A stretch of DNA of 64,000 nt. It comes from Endozoicomonas acroporae. GTDB taxonomy: Bacteria; Pseudomonadota; Gammaproteobacteria; Pseudomonadales; Endozoicomonadaceae. The position numbers and the translations under genes were made by a program. The stretch's first letter is position 1. Each line of letters begins with the position of its first letter. A model generated the notes under the pieces. That model did not search any database. It was not told where the DNA came from and saw nothing but the letters and a program-made list of their open reading frames with translations. Where the stretch lies: assembly GCF_002864045.1 (NCBI RefSeq), contig NZ_PJPV01000003.1, positions 62,001-126,000 of the forward strand, read 5' to 3'. Shown here one piece after another: positions 9,440 through 17,886 of this stretch.

Positions 9440-9784
9440 TCAGGCTGATGCCGATTGTTTTTTTTGATTCTGCTCCTGCGTGTTCATCTGGATAAAATAC
9501 GTAATGCCGCATAACTCCATCAGTGAGGCAACATTGTTGGGTACGTTATATAGCGAGAGATAGAAATGTCCTGCCAGTTGTACCTGGCAATGAAGGAGTA
9601 ATTGCAACCCATCGCTACTGATGCTTTTGAGCAGGGTGCAATCCAGCACAATATGGCTGGTGTCTATTCTGGTCGCATTCTCTACAGCATTCTCCAGAAT
9701 GTGGATGTTACTGGCATTAAGATCGCCATCCAGAATAATCAATGTGTAATTTTGATAGCTTTCGAGATTAATGGTTAATTCCAT
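9440..9784 (-). CDS. STAS-domain protein (anti-anti-sigma factor-like)
   Basis: A 114-residue single-domain protein. The STAS fold is suggested by an N-terminal beta pattern (YTLIILDGDLNASN) and by HIVLDCTLLKSISSDGLQ, where family members carry the regulatory Asp-Ser segment before a helix. The serine in SISSDG could be the phosphorylation site, by analogy with SpoIIAA/RsbV. No partner kinase or phosphatase lies next to it in this window, so its pathway is unknown. The last 15 residues are Gln/Asn/Lys-rich and probably disordered. Confidence 0.75.
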   Translation of the reverse strand: MELTINLESYQNYTLIILDGDLNASNIHILENAVENATRIDTSHIVLDCTLLKSISSDGLQLLLHCQVQLAGHFYLSLYNVPNNVASLMELCGITYFIQMNTQEQNQKKQSASA

Positions 9785-10300
9785 ACTCCTTCTCCCGGTG
9801 TGATCCCTTAATGATCGAAATAGTAAGGGCTGGGGCTTTGTTTTTGCATAACACTCTGGTTACAGGGTCTGACAATATTGCCAGGCCATAGTTCATTTCG
9901 GGAGGTTTTTTTGTGAGGAATGTTTTGCGGTAATTGGTTGAAATGTAAATTATTTTTTGTTACCGCTGCTGACGGTATTGTTATTGTTTTTTTAAAAGTA
10001 AGTTCCAATAACATGAAGGTCAAATCGGTAAAGGGAGCATTACTGAAATGCATTTTCACAAAGTCGGCAGTCCAGCCTTTTTTATCCCCCGGTAAATGGT
10101 CAAAAAATACTTTGCTGGTATTTCTTCAGCTGAGATCATCAGGTCACATGTGCATAAGCAGAGTAATATTTTTGTCATTACACTTGCTAAATAAATTGAT
10201 TGGGATATAAATCGGTCAAATTCTCAAAAATAACGTATTTCATACTGGGAAATAGATATTTATATCTGGCTATTTGCCCAGTATCCAAAGGAGTTCTGGT
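9785..10300. other. AT-rich intergenic region
   Basis: About 515 bases between the divergent STAS and nhaC genes. It is AT-rich, with T-runs, and two short plus-strand frames show no family resemblance. I see no structured RNA or repeat in it, apart from expected promoters. Confidence 0.4.
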
Positions 10301-11728
10301 TTGGCTGTATCGACTTCGGCAGAAACGTCATGGAAAGAGCCCGGTTTTCTCCATGCTTTTATCACCCTTGCTGCAATCATTGGCGTCATCAGTGTCGGGC
10401 TTTTTGTTCTGGAAACCAGCCTGCACAGCTTGATTCTGTTGTCCCTGATGATCGCTTCCATCAGTGCCTTTGCCCTGGGCTATGATTTTCGTGCCATTCG
10501 GGGTGCCATGAATGCCGGGATTAGCGGAGCGCTGACGGCGATTTATATTTTTATTCTGATCGGGGTACTGATTGCCGCGTTTATTCAAAGTGGTACGCTG
10601 GCCACATTGATTTACTACGGTATTGAATTTGTCAGTCCGTCGCTTTTCCTGCCTGCCGGGTTGCTTCTCTGTAGCCTGATGTCCCTGGCTACCGGTACCA
10701 GCTGGGGAACGGTTGGCACTATAGGGGTTGTCCTGATGGGGATCGGGACCACCATGGGGATACCCGCTCCCCTGGTTGCCGGAATGGTTATCTCCGGTGC
10801 CTGCTTTGGTGACAAGATGTCACCGGTTTCCGATACCACTAACCTGGCTGCCATGACCTCAAGGGTTGATCTCTACTCCCATATTCAGAGCATGCTGTTT
10901 ACTACAGGACCGGCCTATTTGCTGGCCCTGGTGATATTCTCGCTGATGGGGCTCGGTTACGCTGAGAACCCGTTACCCGCTGAACAGTTGTCCGCCATGC
11001 AGGTGGCTTTAAAGGATACCTTCACGATCAATGCCCTGACTTTATTACCGCTGATCGTTATGTTGCTGCTCAGTATGGCCCGTGTTGCCGCCGAACCCAG
11101 CATGATGGTGGCATCCTCTGTTGCGGTGGTGCTGGCTATCGTCCTGCAGGATCAGAGTCTGCCCACGGTGCTTAACAGCCTCTATGGCGGCGGCACAGTT
11201 GCGACAGGCCTGGAGAGCCTGGATGCATTGCTTGGACGAGGGGGGATCACCTCGATGATGTGGACACTGTCATTATCTCTTATGGCCCTGGCACTGGGTG
11301 GTATTCTGGAGCGTTGCCGTTTTTTGCGGGTGCTTATCAAAACGATCGTGATAAAAATAACCAGGGCATCCACTCTGGTTGCGACCACTGTTATTGCCTG
11401 CTTCACGGGCAATCTGACCATGGGGGAAGCTTACATATCGATCATATTGGGTGGTCAGCTGTTCAGTGAAGCCTATGATCAAAAGGGCGTAGATCGCCGT
11501 GTGCTTTCACGCTCTCTGGAAGAAGGGGCGACACTCACCACAGCGCTTATACCCTGGACTACCGGAGGTGCGTTTTTTGCCTCGACCCTGGGTGTTGCCG
11601 TGATTGAGTATGCGCCCTGGGCTCTTTTAAACTGGCTCAGTCCGGTTCTTGCTGTGGTACTTGCCATGGTGGGTTTTGGCCTGTTCCGCAAAGGCCAGGA
11701 TCTTCAACAAACCAGTCCGGCAGTTTAA
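10301..11728 (+). CDS. nhaC: Na+/H+ antiporter NhaC
   Basis: Inner-membrane Na+/H+ exchanger of the NhaC family, about 475 residues with roughly 12 hydrophobic spans. The signature region with TGTSWGTVGTIG and the later GDKMSPVSDTTNLAA are intact, and TTALIPWTTGGAFF lies in the C-terminal half. I chose the TTG at 10301 because AAGGAG (10288-10293) is seven bases upstream; an upstream TTG at 10274 has no ribosome site. The gene stands alone between two inverted copies of a repeat element, which also enclose the STAS gene. The substrate (Na+/H+ alone, or malate/lactate exchange as in some relatives) cannot be decided from sequence. Confidence 0.9.
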   Translation: MAVSTSAETSWKEPGFLHAFITLAAIIGVISVGLFVLETSLHSLILLSLMIASISAFALGYDFRAIRGAMNAGISGALTAIYIFILIGVLIAAFIQSGTLATLIYYGIEFVSPSLFLPAGLLLCSLMSLATGTSWGTVGTIGVVLMGIGTTMGIPAPLVAGMVISGACFGDKMSPVSDTTNLAAMTSRVDLYSHIQSMLFTTGPAYLLALVIFSLMGLGYAENPLPAEQLSAMQVALKDTFTINALTLLPLIVMLLLSMARVAAEPSMMVASSVAVVLAIVLQDQSLPTVLNSLYGGGTVATGLESLDALLGRGGITSMMWTLSLSLMALALGGILERCRFLRVLIKTIVIKITRASTLVATTVIACFTGNLTMGEAYISIILGGQLFSEAYDQKGVDRRVLSRSLEEGATLTTALIPWTTGGAFFASTLGVAVIEYAPWALLNWLSPVLAVVLAMVGFGLFRKGQDLQQTSPAV

Positions 11729-11770
11729 ACATTTAACGGGAAGCGTTCATGGTTTCCCTTGTTTCCGGGC

Positions 11771-11935
11771 TAAGTAGTTGGCCAAATGGAATCGTATATT
11801 TCTGGCTAAGTGGGCAGTTGCTATGCAAGGCGCAACGCAGGGAGCATAGCCGTAGCTATGTGACCGGAGTTGCAACGCCGCAGAGTGACTGACAACTTAG
11901 TCAGAAATATATGATTTCATTTGGTTAACTACTTA
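11771..11935. repeat. inverted-repeat element, family A copy 2
   Basis: A 165-bp element, the reverse complement of 9207-9420 without its internal 50-bp segment. It begins TAAGTAGTTGGCCAAATGG and ends CATTTGGTTAACTACTTA. Its last three bases supply the TAA stop of the pldA remnant on the opposite strand. Confidence 0.85.
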
Positions 11936-12632
11936 TAACCAGTCGGTCAACATAACGCCAACGCTCAGTCGATTAGCGCTATCGTTGTAATCAATCAGGC
12001 TTTCACCGTAGCCATTGAAGTATTGAATATAACCCCGGAATCTTTTGTTAATTGGAAATGACCAGTCCAGTTGAACGGCACCTTTGTTATCACTTCGCAA
12101 ATTATTTCTTAGCGTCATGCCAAGATTGTGTTCCCGGACCTGGTAACCCAGATGCAACTCACCATGGCCCATATACTTTTCAATATCAGGTGTTGGTGTA
12201 GGCAACGAAGATATCCCCGTAACCATTGAATACTCCCTGGGCAAGGGGAGCTTTCATACTCAGTTGAAACTTGATCTCGGTGCTGGAGAAATCATCAATA
12301 TTCCGGATTTCAAAGGGGCTTGCGTTCGGGCTTTTATTGTAGGAAATGGGCAGCAGGTAGTTGGGGCGGTGAGGTGTGATGGCAAACCGGTTGTCCAGAG
12401 TTTCTTCTTCTTCCTGTAACCGCTGTTCAACGATGTTATCAACGTCTTCCGTACTTTCAGCGACAACTGTCTGGCATTGCTGGCGGATTTCAGCCAGTGT
12501 CAGTGAATCATCACCTTCTTTGAGTTGTTTGTATAAACAGTTGTCATAAGCATCAGAATAGGCCGCTATTGGCAAAAGACATAGGGTTAGCGCTGGAAAA
12601 AACGTATTTTTATACCAAGTCAATGCATTCAT
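11933..12632 (-). pseudogene. pldA: outer-membrane phospholipase A remnant with the catalytic core deleted
   Basis: The 5' part (12632 down to about 12210) encodes a signal peptide, an Oceanospirillales-type leader and the first barrel strands up to FVAYTN, then stops. The 3' part (about 12205 down to 11933), in another frame, resumes at PDIEKYMG and runs to the normal OmPlA end with [17 protein letters not shown] and GVMLTDWL. Compared with E. coli PldA, roughly 95-100 residues are missing, including the active-site HDSNG segment (His and Ser) and the later Asn. The join shifts frame. A single deletion explains this. The ATG at 12632 follows AAGG and begins the signal peptide. Confidence 0.85.
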
Positions 12633-12660
12633 TATTAAGCCTTGCATTTGTTATCTGAAG

Positions 12661-12829
12661 CTAGTACATGGTTTCAATGAGTTTGAAGGGTTGTCGTGCC
12701 TCCGCACTTCGTTCGTCCTGAGCCTGTCGAAGGACCCATAGGGCCTAAGGGCGGAAACTCCGGACTCTGATAGATCGTGCCAAGCACCCTTCGACTCCGC
12801 TCAGGGTGAACGGAGATTGTACATGTCAA
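12661..12829. repeat. interspersed inverted repeat, family C copy 1
   Basis: About 169 bp beginning CTAGTACATGGTTTCAATG, with internal inverted sequences around CTGAGCCTGTCGAAGG and CCTTCGACTCCGCTCAGG. A second copy lies at 46373-46548 in the opposite orientation. This copy has a 14-bp internal insertion and lacks the right-hand terminal repeat. Confidence 0.85.
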
Positions 12830-12980
12830 CAGGCCCTGATTTATACAGGAAATTATCCGGTTGGCTATTGATGATTACCATAAATCATTGGATAGCCTGA
12901 AACCCGCTTTGCATTTCAGGCCGGACAGTGTTTCGACGCTCAATTTCCTGTTTCAGGGTAATGTATTTTGACTGGCAGGC

Positions 12981-14297
12981 TTAAAGGTTTCTTTCCTCAT
13001 CGAACTGTTCTGTTGTCAGTTGAACGTTTGGCCAGGGAATAAGCAGGGCGATCAGGCTGATCACCGCAACAAGAGAAAGGTAGATAGCCGGCCCCGTGGT
13101 ATTACTGGAGTATTTAGCCAGTAATGTTGAGGTAACAGGGGCGATGCCGCCAAAAATTGCAAACCCGATATTGTAGCAGGTGGCAATGCCGGTATAGCGA
13201 ATCTCCGTTGGAAAAAAACTGATCAACAGTGGCGGCAGTGCACCCGATGCAGTTGCTGCCAGCAGGCCACAGATCAACAGGATCTTATTCAGTTCGGCGT
13301 CTGGAGAAGAGAAGTACTGAAACGCTGGCCAGCAAGTGGTGGCGACAACAATGGCCATAATGCCCAGAATCAGTTTGTGATTCATCAGGTCGGACAACAG
13401 CCCGAATATCAGACAGAGTGGCGATAGCATCAAAAACGCCAGGGTGGTGTGCCAGGCAACGGCTTCCCTGGGAAAACCCAGTAGCGACGAGAGGAAGCCC
13501 GGCATGTAAATGCTGTAGATAGTCACGGTTGCTCCACACAGGCCAATGGTCATGAACCCGCAGATAACCCCCCGGGTATGTTGTGTGAAAAGGAGAACAA
13601 TCGGTATGGAAGCCTGTGCTTTGGTCTGGTCCAGTGCTTCGAAAAATCCGGATTCGGAGAAGTGTTTGCGAATGTGGTAGCTGATGATTCCCAGGGATCC
13701 ACCGATCCAGAAAGGGACACGCCAGCCCCACTCCTTCATATCATCTGCCGGAAGGTAAATTTCAAGCATGCCGTGTACGAATGTCCCGAATGATACACCA
13801 ATCATAATGGCCAGAAACAGAATGCCGATCACCAATCCGCGTCTTTCAGGTGTCGTCTCACTGAGATAGGTGATGGCTCCCGGAATTTCTCCTCCCAGAG
13901 AGAACCCCTGCAGTAGTCGTAACAGGGTCAGCGTGATGGGGGCTGCTGCACCTATACTGTTCCATCCGGGCAGGCAGCCCATCAATGCAGTGGTTACCGC
14001 CATCAGAAAGATGGAAAAGGTAAAGGTCTTTTTGCGCCCATAGCGGTCCCCGAAGTGACCAAAGACAACACCACCCAGGGGGCGGGTCAGGTAACCAATA
14101 GCAAAGGTAGCAAATGTGTTGATTAATGAGGTGATATGGTCTTCAGCAGGAAAAAAGTTCTCGGCAATATAGCTGGCCATCAAGCCATATATCAGGAAAT
14201 CGTAAATCTCCAGCATGCCTCCCAGTGATACGGAAGATGCCAGCTTGTATTGACTGGAAGATGCGGTAATGCACCGTTTGGGCGTTGTTTGAGGCAT
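12981..14297 (-). CDS. MFS transporter, metabolite:H+ symporter (MHS) family
   Basis: A 12-span major facilitator of about 438 residues, related to ProP and citrate/alpha-ketoglutarate permeases. Features seen are GDRYGRKKTF between spans 2 and 3 (the MFS loop motif), LLRLLQGFSLGGEIPGAITY in span 4, and PERRGLVIG after it. I chose the ATG at 14297 because it overlaps the stop of the upstream gene as TAATG, which indicates translational coupling; the frame extends 17 codons further upstream. The substrate is not predictable, but is likely an organic acid or zwitterion. Confidence 0.85.
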   Translation of the reverse strand: MPQTTPKRCITASSSQYKLASSVSLGGMLEIYDFLIYGLMASYIAENFFPAEDHITSLINTFATFAIGYLTRPLGGVVFGHFGDRYGRKKTFTFSIFLMAVTTALMGCLPGWNSIGAAAPITLTLLRLLQGFSLGGEIPGAITYLSETTPERRGLVIGILFLAIMIGVSFGTFVHGMLEIYLPADDMKEWGWRVPFWIGGSLGIISYHIRKHFSESGFFEALDQTKAQASIPIVLLFTQHTRGVICGFMTIGLCGATVTIYSIYMPGFLSSLLGFPREAVAWHTTLAFLMLSPLCLIFGLLSDLMNHKLILGIMAIVVATTCWPAFQYFSSPDAELNKILLICGLLAATASGALPPLLISFFPTEIRYTGIATCYNIGFAIFGGIAPVTSTLLAKYSSNTTGPAIYLSLVAVISLIALLIPWPNVQLTTEQFDEERNL

Positions 14298-14731
14298 TAA
14301 TCCGGTAGAAAGTGGGTTGGTGAAACATGCAGGTGATGGATAAGCCATCTGCCATCGTGTTTTTTAAGCAGGTGAGTGGCTCTCAGGGACTGCTCTTCTT
14401 CAAGCTTTTCTTCCCCGGGTTTTTCTTCTCCAGGTTTTCGCAGTGTGGAAAGTACCCACAGGCTGCCGGAAACAATGGTGCTTTCATCCGCATAAATCTC
14501 TTCAAGCCGGAAATTGACCGATTTGATATCAAATCGCCGGAACAGTTCTTCATACCAGAGGGTTAACTGGTCAACAGAGGTAATGGTGTCACCCTCAGCG
14601 TTCCAGAAAAGCAGACCGGGATCGGGTTGGTAGTGACCGATGATTGCGTTGAGATCCTTACGGCAATAGCTGTCGGCGATCTCTGAGAAAAACTGGTCTA
14701 CCAGTCTGGTTGCCAGGTCGAGGTCAGCCAT
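14297..14731 (-). CDS. SnoaL/NTF2-fold protein
   Basis: A 144-residue protein resembling the NTF2-like superfamily. It has an N-terminal helix (LVDQFFSEIADSYCRKDLNAI), a central strand-rich part (FRLEEIYADESTIVSGSLWV) and an HDGRWLIHHLHVSP end typical of SnoaL-like folds. A Glu/Lys/Pro insert (about residues 100-115) sits in one loop. I chose the ATG at 14731 because AGGGGAG precedes it; an in-frame TTG lies seven codons upstream. Its stop overlaps the start of the MHS transporter, so the two are co-translated. A role in handling the imported substrate is a guess. Confidence 0.65.
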   Translation of the reverse strand: MADLDLATRLVDQFFSEIADSYCRKDLNAIIGHYQPDPGLLFWNAEGDTITSVDQLTLWYEELFRRFDIKSVNFRLEEIYADESTIVSGSLWVLSTLRKPGEEKPGEEKLEEEQSLRATHLLKKHDGRWLIHHLHVSPTHFLPD

Positions 14732-14950
14732 GGCTGTTTTCTCCCCTGTCAATGGAGTTCAATGCCAATCGGGTTTGGAACATTGATTAAGAATAGCCCC
14801 GGTTTTGACAGCCGAATAAAACAATATGACTGATAATGAAAAATCAGTGGTTGTGTTGGAGTTACAGTCCAGGCTTTGGAGAGGTCTTATATACCGTTAA
14901 GAAATAATGCTCCTTTCATGTGGCTGACTAAACCATCAGCATCTATCTTT

Positions 14951-14967
14951 CTAGGAGCCTGTCGGAC
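14951..14967. repeat. isolated repeat end
   Basis: CTAGGAGCCTGTCGGAC resembles the terminal repeat of the element at 39094-39322 (CCAGGAGGCTGTCCGAGA) and matches a solitary copy at 32254-32270. It lies just upstream of a secreted protein gene. Confidence 0.4.
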
Positions 14968-15016
14968 TCACAACGGTTTCCAGTCATGGCAACAATTCCA
15001 GAAAAGAAAGCTTATT

Positions 15017-16390
15017 ATGAAAACAATGACCTTGTCCTGGGTTTCGCTGGTGCTTCTGCTGTTAGTTAGCCCGTCGATTGTGGCTGAAAACCGGCTGGAT
15101 CCTATAAAGAAGTATATCCACAAGCATTTTGCCGATCAGCTGGAGATTACCCGGGAGCAAATAGAGCAACTCTCATGGGTGCTGGCTAATCCAGTGGTTA
15201 CACCGGAGTTATCTACACAGTGGTCATCAGCAGCAATCCATCGGGAAGTGTCAAGAGCACTATCCCGTTTATATTGCCTGCAGCTGTTAAGAAACGGCTC
15301 ACACGAGGCCTATAAGGCATTTGTGGCACCTCAGACTGACCCTGATACTCCCAGGTTGTCAGAGCCATCGTTCCAGCAGCTTTCCAGGGAGATTGCGGGG
15401 CTGGACGCTGTTTCTTATGAAGTTCTCCGGGCGACAGCCATTCTGGATGCAGTCACTTTATCGCCGGAGGCACGTAAGCGCGCTGCTAAAGCTCTGGCTA
15501 AGCCGGTTCCTGAAAATTCGGTGGATTTCCTATCGGTTACAGCACCCTATGCTGAGAAGATCTACCCGCTGGCTCGCTCGATTATTACCAAACACCCTTC
15601 AGCTGCCCGGTTGTTTGAAATTGTCTATCTGCCTCATAGCCACCTTCGCCATATGATGTATAACGAGGGCTCTTTGTCCATGTATACCGTGCTTAACACC
15701 GGGATACAGAACAAGAGCATCAGTCACGATGATATGAATCTATGGTACGACCATTGGGTGGTGAATATTGCCGGATTCCGTGGCCATTTGGAGGCAAAAG
15801 GCTCCGTTTATCTCACCCAGAATACCTGGCGGTCCATGAATCAACTGAAGTTACTGCTGGACAGGCTGTCCAGGGAGCCGAAGCTGAACCCCATGCAGGT
15901 CTACCTGCAAAAGCGGGGGCAATGGTTGCAACTGAATACGTTGACCAGAAATCCCAATGAGTTTCTTGCCCTTGCCTCCCTGGGGGCCACTGCAAGGTTG
16001 TTTACACCGGCCGAAGGCAGTGCGTTATACGGCAGCTTTAAAAGTCTGCCAGAGGATCAGCAGAAACAGTGGATTCAGCACAGCAGACGGCAATTAACGG
16101 CTTTGGCTACACCACCCGCAACCTATGGGCCTGCCGTTTATGCCAATGCCATTGCTGTGGCCGGGTTACCGGAAACCGTTCGTAAAGTACTGCCAGTGAT
16201 GCTCAGGTTTTATCAACAGGCGGAACAGATGAGGGCTGAAGGCCAGTTAGCTGCTGATATGCCCTTGTCGTTCAGAGAGCTGGCCCGGGAGCCGATGCTT
16301 AACAACATTCTGACCAGTCACCGGCAATTTACCACCGTGATCAATCCCGATGATGGCGTGGCTAAACTGATAATGAAGGATAAACCGTAA
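15017..16390 (+). CDS. secreted helical protein of unknown function
   Basis: I do not recognise the family. The 457-residue product starts with a clear Sec signal peptide (MKTMTLSWVSLVLLLLV, probable cleavage after IVA). The rest is rich in predicted helices, with HSHLRHMMYNEGSLSMYT near the middle and conserved-looking Trp/His clusters (NLWYDHWVVNIAGFRGH). I chose the ATG at 15017 because the signal peptide starts there; the frame is open for another 47 codons with no such logic. The product is likely periplasmic or exported. The phosphatase gene follows after 48 bases and may be co-transcribed. Confidence 0.7.
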   Translation: MKTMTLSWVSLVLLLLVSPSIVAENRLDPIKKYIHKHFADQLEITREQIEQLSWVLANPVVTPELSTQWSSAAIHREVSRALSRLYCLQLLRNGSHEAYKAFVAPQTDPDTPRLSEPSFQQLSREIAGLDAVSYEVLRATAILDAVTLSPEARKRAAKALAKPVPENSVDFLSVTAPYAEKIYPLARSIITKHPSAARLFEIVYLPHSHLRHMMYNEGSLSMYTVLNTGIQNKSISHDDMNLWYDHWVVNIAGFRGHLEAKGSVYLTQNTWRSMNQLKLLLDRLSREPKLNPMQVYLQKRGQWLQLNTLTRNPNEFLALASLGATARLFTPAEGSALYGSFKSLPEDQQKQWIQHSRRQLTALATPPATYGPAVYANAIAVAGLPETVRKVLPVMLRFYQQAEQMRAEGQLAADMPLSFRELAREPMLNNILTSHRQFTTVINPDDGVAKLIMKDKP

Positions 16391-16438
16391 ACGTGGATGT
16401 ACCCACCTGAACGCTAATCAGAAATCCAGGGAGGATTT

Positions 16439-17104
16439 ATGTTTTACCAGCATTTTCGTCAGAATGTCGTTGGTCGTGATTTTGTTATTGGTGATTTGCA
16501 TGGCATGTACGATCTCCTGATGTCCTCACTGGCCAACGTCGGCTTTGACCGGGAAAAAGATCGTTGTTTCAGCTGTGGTGACCTGATCGACCGGGGGCCC
16601 GCTTCCGAGAAGTGCCTCTCTCTGATGGAGGAGCCATGGTTCCACTGTGTTCGTGGCAATCATGAGCAGTGCATGATTGATACGGTAAGACACCCATCTG
16701 CCCATGAGACTGCCCAATGGGTGCTTTGCGGCGGTGACTGGCATCTGCAAGTCTCATCAGAAAGAATGAACAGGTATGCGGACATGGCTTCTGAACAGCC
16801 GGTTCTGATCTCGGTTGATCTTCCTGGCGACAGGCAGGTGGCCATTTGTCATGCAGAGTACCCGTTGCCGGTCTGGAATCCGGAGAAAATAGCATCTGAT
16901 CCGGACCTGGTCCGGGCGATGCAATGGTCCAGGACCCGGATTCAAAGTGGGGATGATTCTGTGGTTGCCGGTATTGACCACATCTTCTGTGGTCATACCA
17001 TTGTTGATCAACCGGTTACCCTGGGAAATACCCACTTTATTGATACCGGTGGCTTTGAGAGCAACTGCCTGACGCTATTATGCCTCAGTGAGCTTGCTGA
17101 GTGA
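16439..17104 (+). CDS. PP1/PP2A-type serine/threonine phosphatase (PrpA/lambda-type)
   Basis: A calcineurin-fold metallophosphoesterase of 221 residues. All metal-binding motifs are present in order: GDLHG, GDLIDRGP, GNHE, and a later CGHTI with His. The size and spacing match the bacterial PrpA/PrpB and lambda phosphatase group, which dephosphorylate proteins in vitro. GGAGG precedes the ATG at 16439. The last gene before it encodes a secreted unknown; no kinase is adjacent. Whether it acts on proteins or on small molecules such as dinucleoside tetraphosphates cannot be told here. Confidence 0.88.
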   Translation: MFYQHFRQNVVGRDFVIGDLHGMYDLLMSSLANVGFDREKDRCFSCGDLIDRGPASEKCLSLMEEPWFHCVRGNHEQCMIDTVRHPSAHETAQWVLCGGDWHLQVSSERMNRYADMASEQPVLISVDLPGDRQVAICHAEYPLPVWNPEKIASDPDLVRAMQWSRTRIQSGDDSVVAGIDHIFCGHTIVDQPVTLGNTHFIDTGGFESNCLTLLCLSELAE

Positions 17105-17111
17105 CCGGGGA

Positions 17112-17780
17112 TTAATGCCACTCGACAACTGCCGCCTGCCGGTGGCGGGTTTTTGGGTAAGGCTCGTTTTCCCGGTAACCAAAGGCGACCATCACACTGA
17201 CGCCAAACTCCCCGCTATCCAGCAGACCCTCCTGTGCCATCAGTGGCTCCAGCCTGTCACGGTTGAAACCTTCAATCGGGCAGGAGTCAATGCCAATCTG
17301 GGCGGCTACGCTCATCATATTACCAAGGGCGATATAGGTCTGTTTACAGGCCCAGTCAAACATGGCCCTGGGTGACTCGGTCAGCCGGAAGTCACTGTTT
17401 TGAAAGTCGCGGTAGAACTCGCTGATCATATCCACGACATCTTCAGGCAGCTGTTTAACAGTGCGCATATGGTCGAGGATATATTCAGACTCATAATGCA
17501 TGCTATTTTCTTTGCGGGCCAGAATGATGACAAAGTGACTGGCGGTGGGTAACTGTCCCTGGGCTCCCCAGCTGACGGTTTTGATCTTTTCCCTTAACTC
17601 CGGATTCTGGATGACCAGAAACTTCCAGGGTTCAAAACCAAATGAGCTGGGAGAAAGGCGCCCGGCATCCAGAATGAAATTAAAATCCTCATCGGGTATT
17701 TTCCGGCTGACATCAAAGCTTTTGCAGGCGTGACGGAAATTGAAGGCATCCAGAATTTGTTTACGCAGGTCAGTGTTCAT
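17112..17780 (-). CDS. NAD(P)H-dependent nitroreductase, NfsB family
   Basis: A 222-residue flavin reductase. FNFRHACKSFD at the N-terminus and the SPSSFGFEPWKFLVIQ motif are standard FMN-binding regions of the NfsB/YfkO-like group. The late PIEGFNRDRLEPLM segment is also typical. It probably reduces quinones or nitro compounds as part of oxidative-stress metabolism. Monocistronic and convergent with the phosphatase, 7 bases apart. The ATG at 17780 begins the family homology. Confidence 0.88.
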   Translation of the reverse strand: MNTDLRKQILDAFNFRHACKSFDVSRKIPDEDFNFILDAGRLSPSSFGFEPWKFLVIQNPELREKIKTVSWGAQGQLPTASHFVIILARKENSMHYESEYILDHMRTVKQLPEDVVDMISEFYRDFQNSDFRLTESPRAMFDWACKQTYIALGNMMSVAAQIGIDSCPIEGFNRDRLEPLMAQEGLLDSGEFGVSVMVAFGYRENEPYPKTRHRQAAVVEWH

Positions 17781-17886
17781 TGTTCAGACCCTATACAACA
17801 GTGGTCGAGAGCTGCATTCTATTGGCATCAGATAAAAATAGGAAGAAATCACAGAAATGACAGGCCTGACTTGCAAATTTCAGCAC

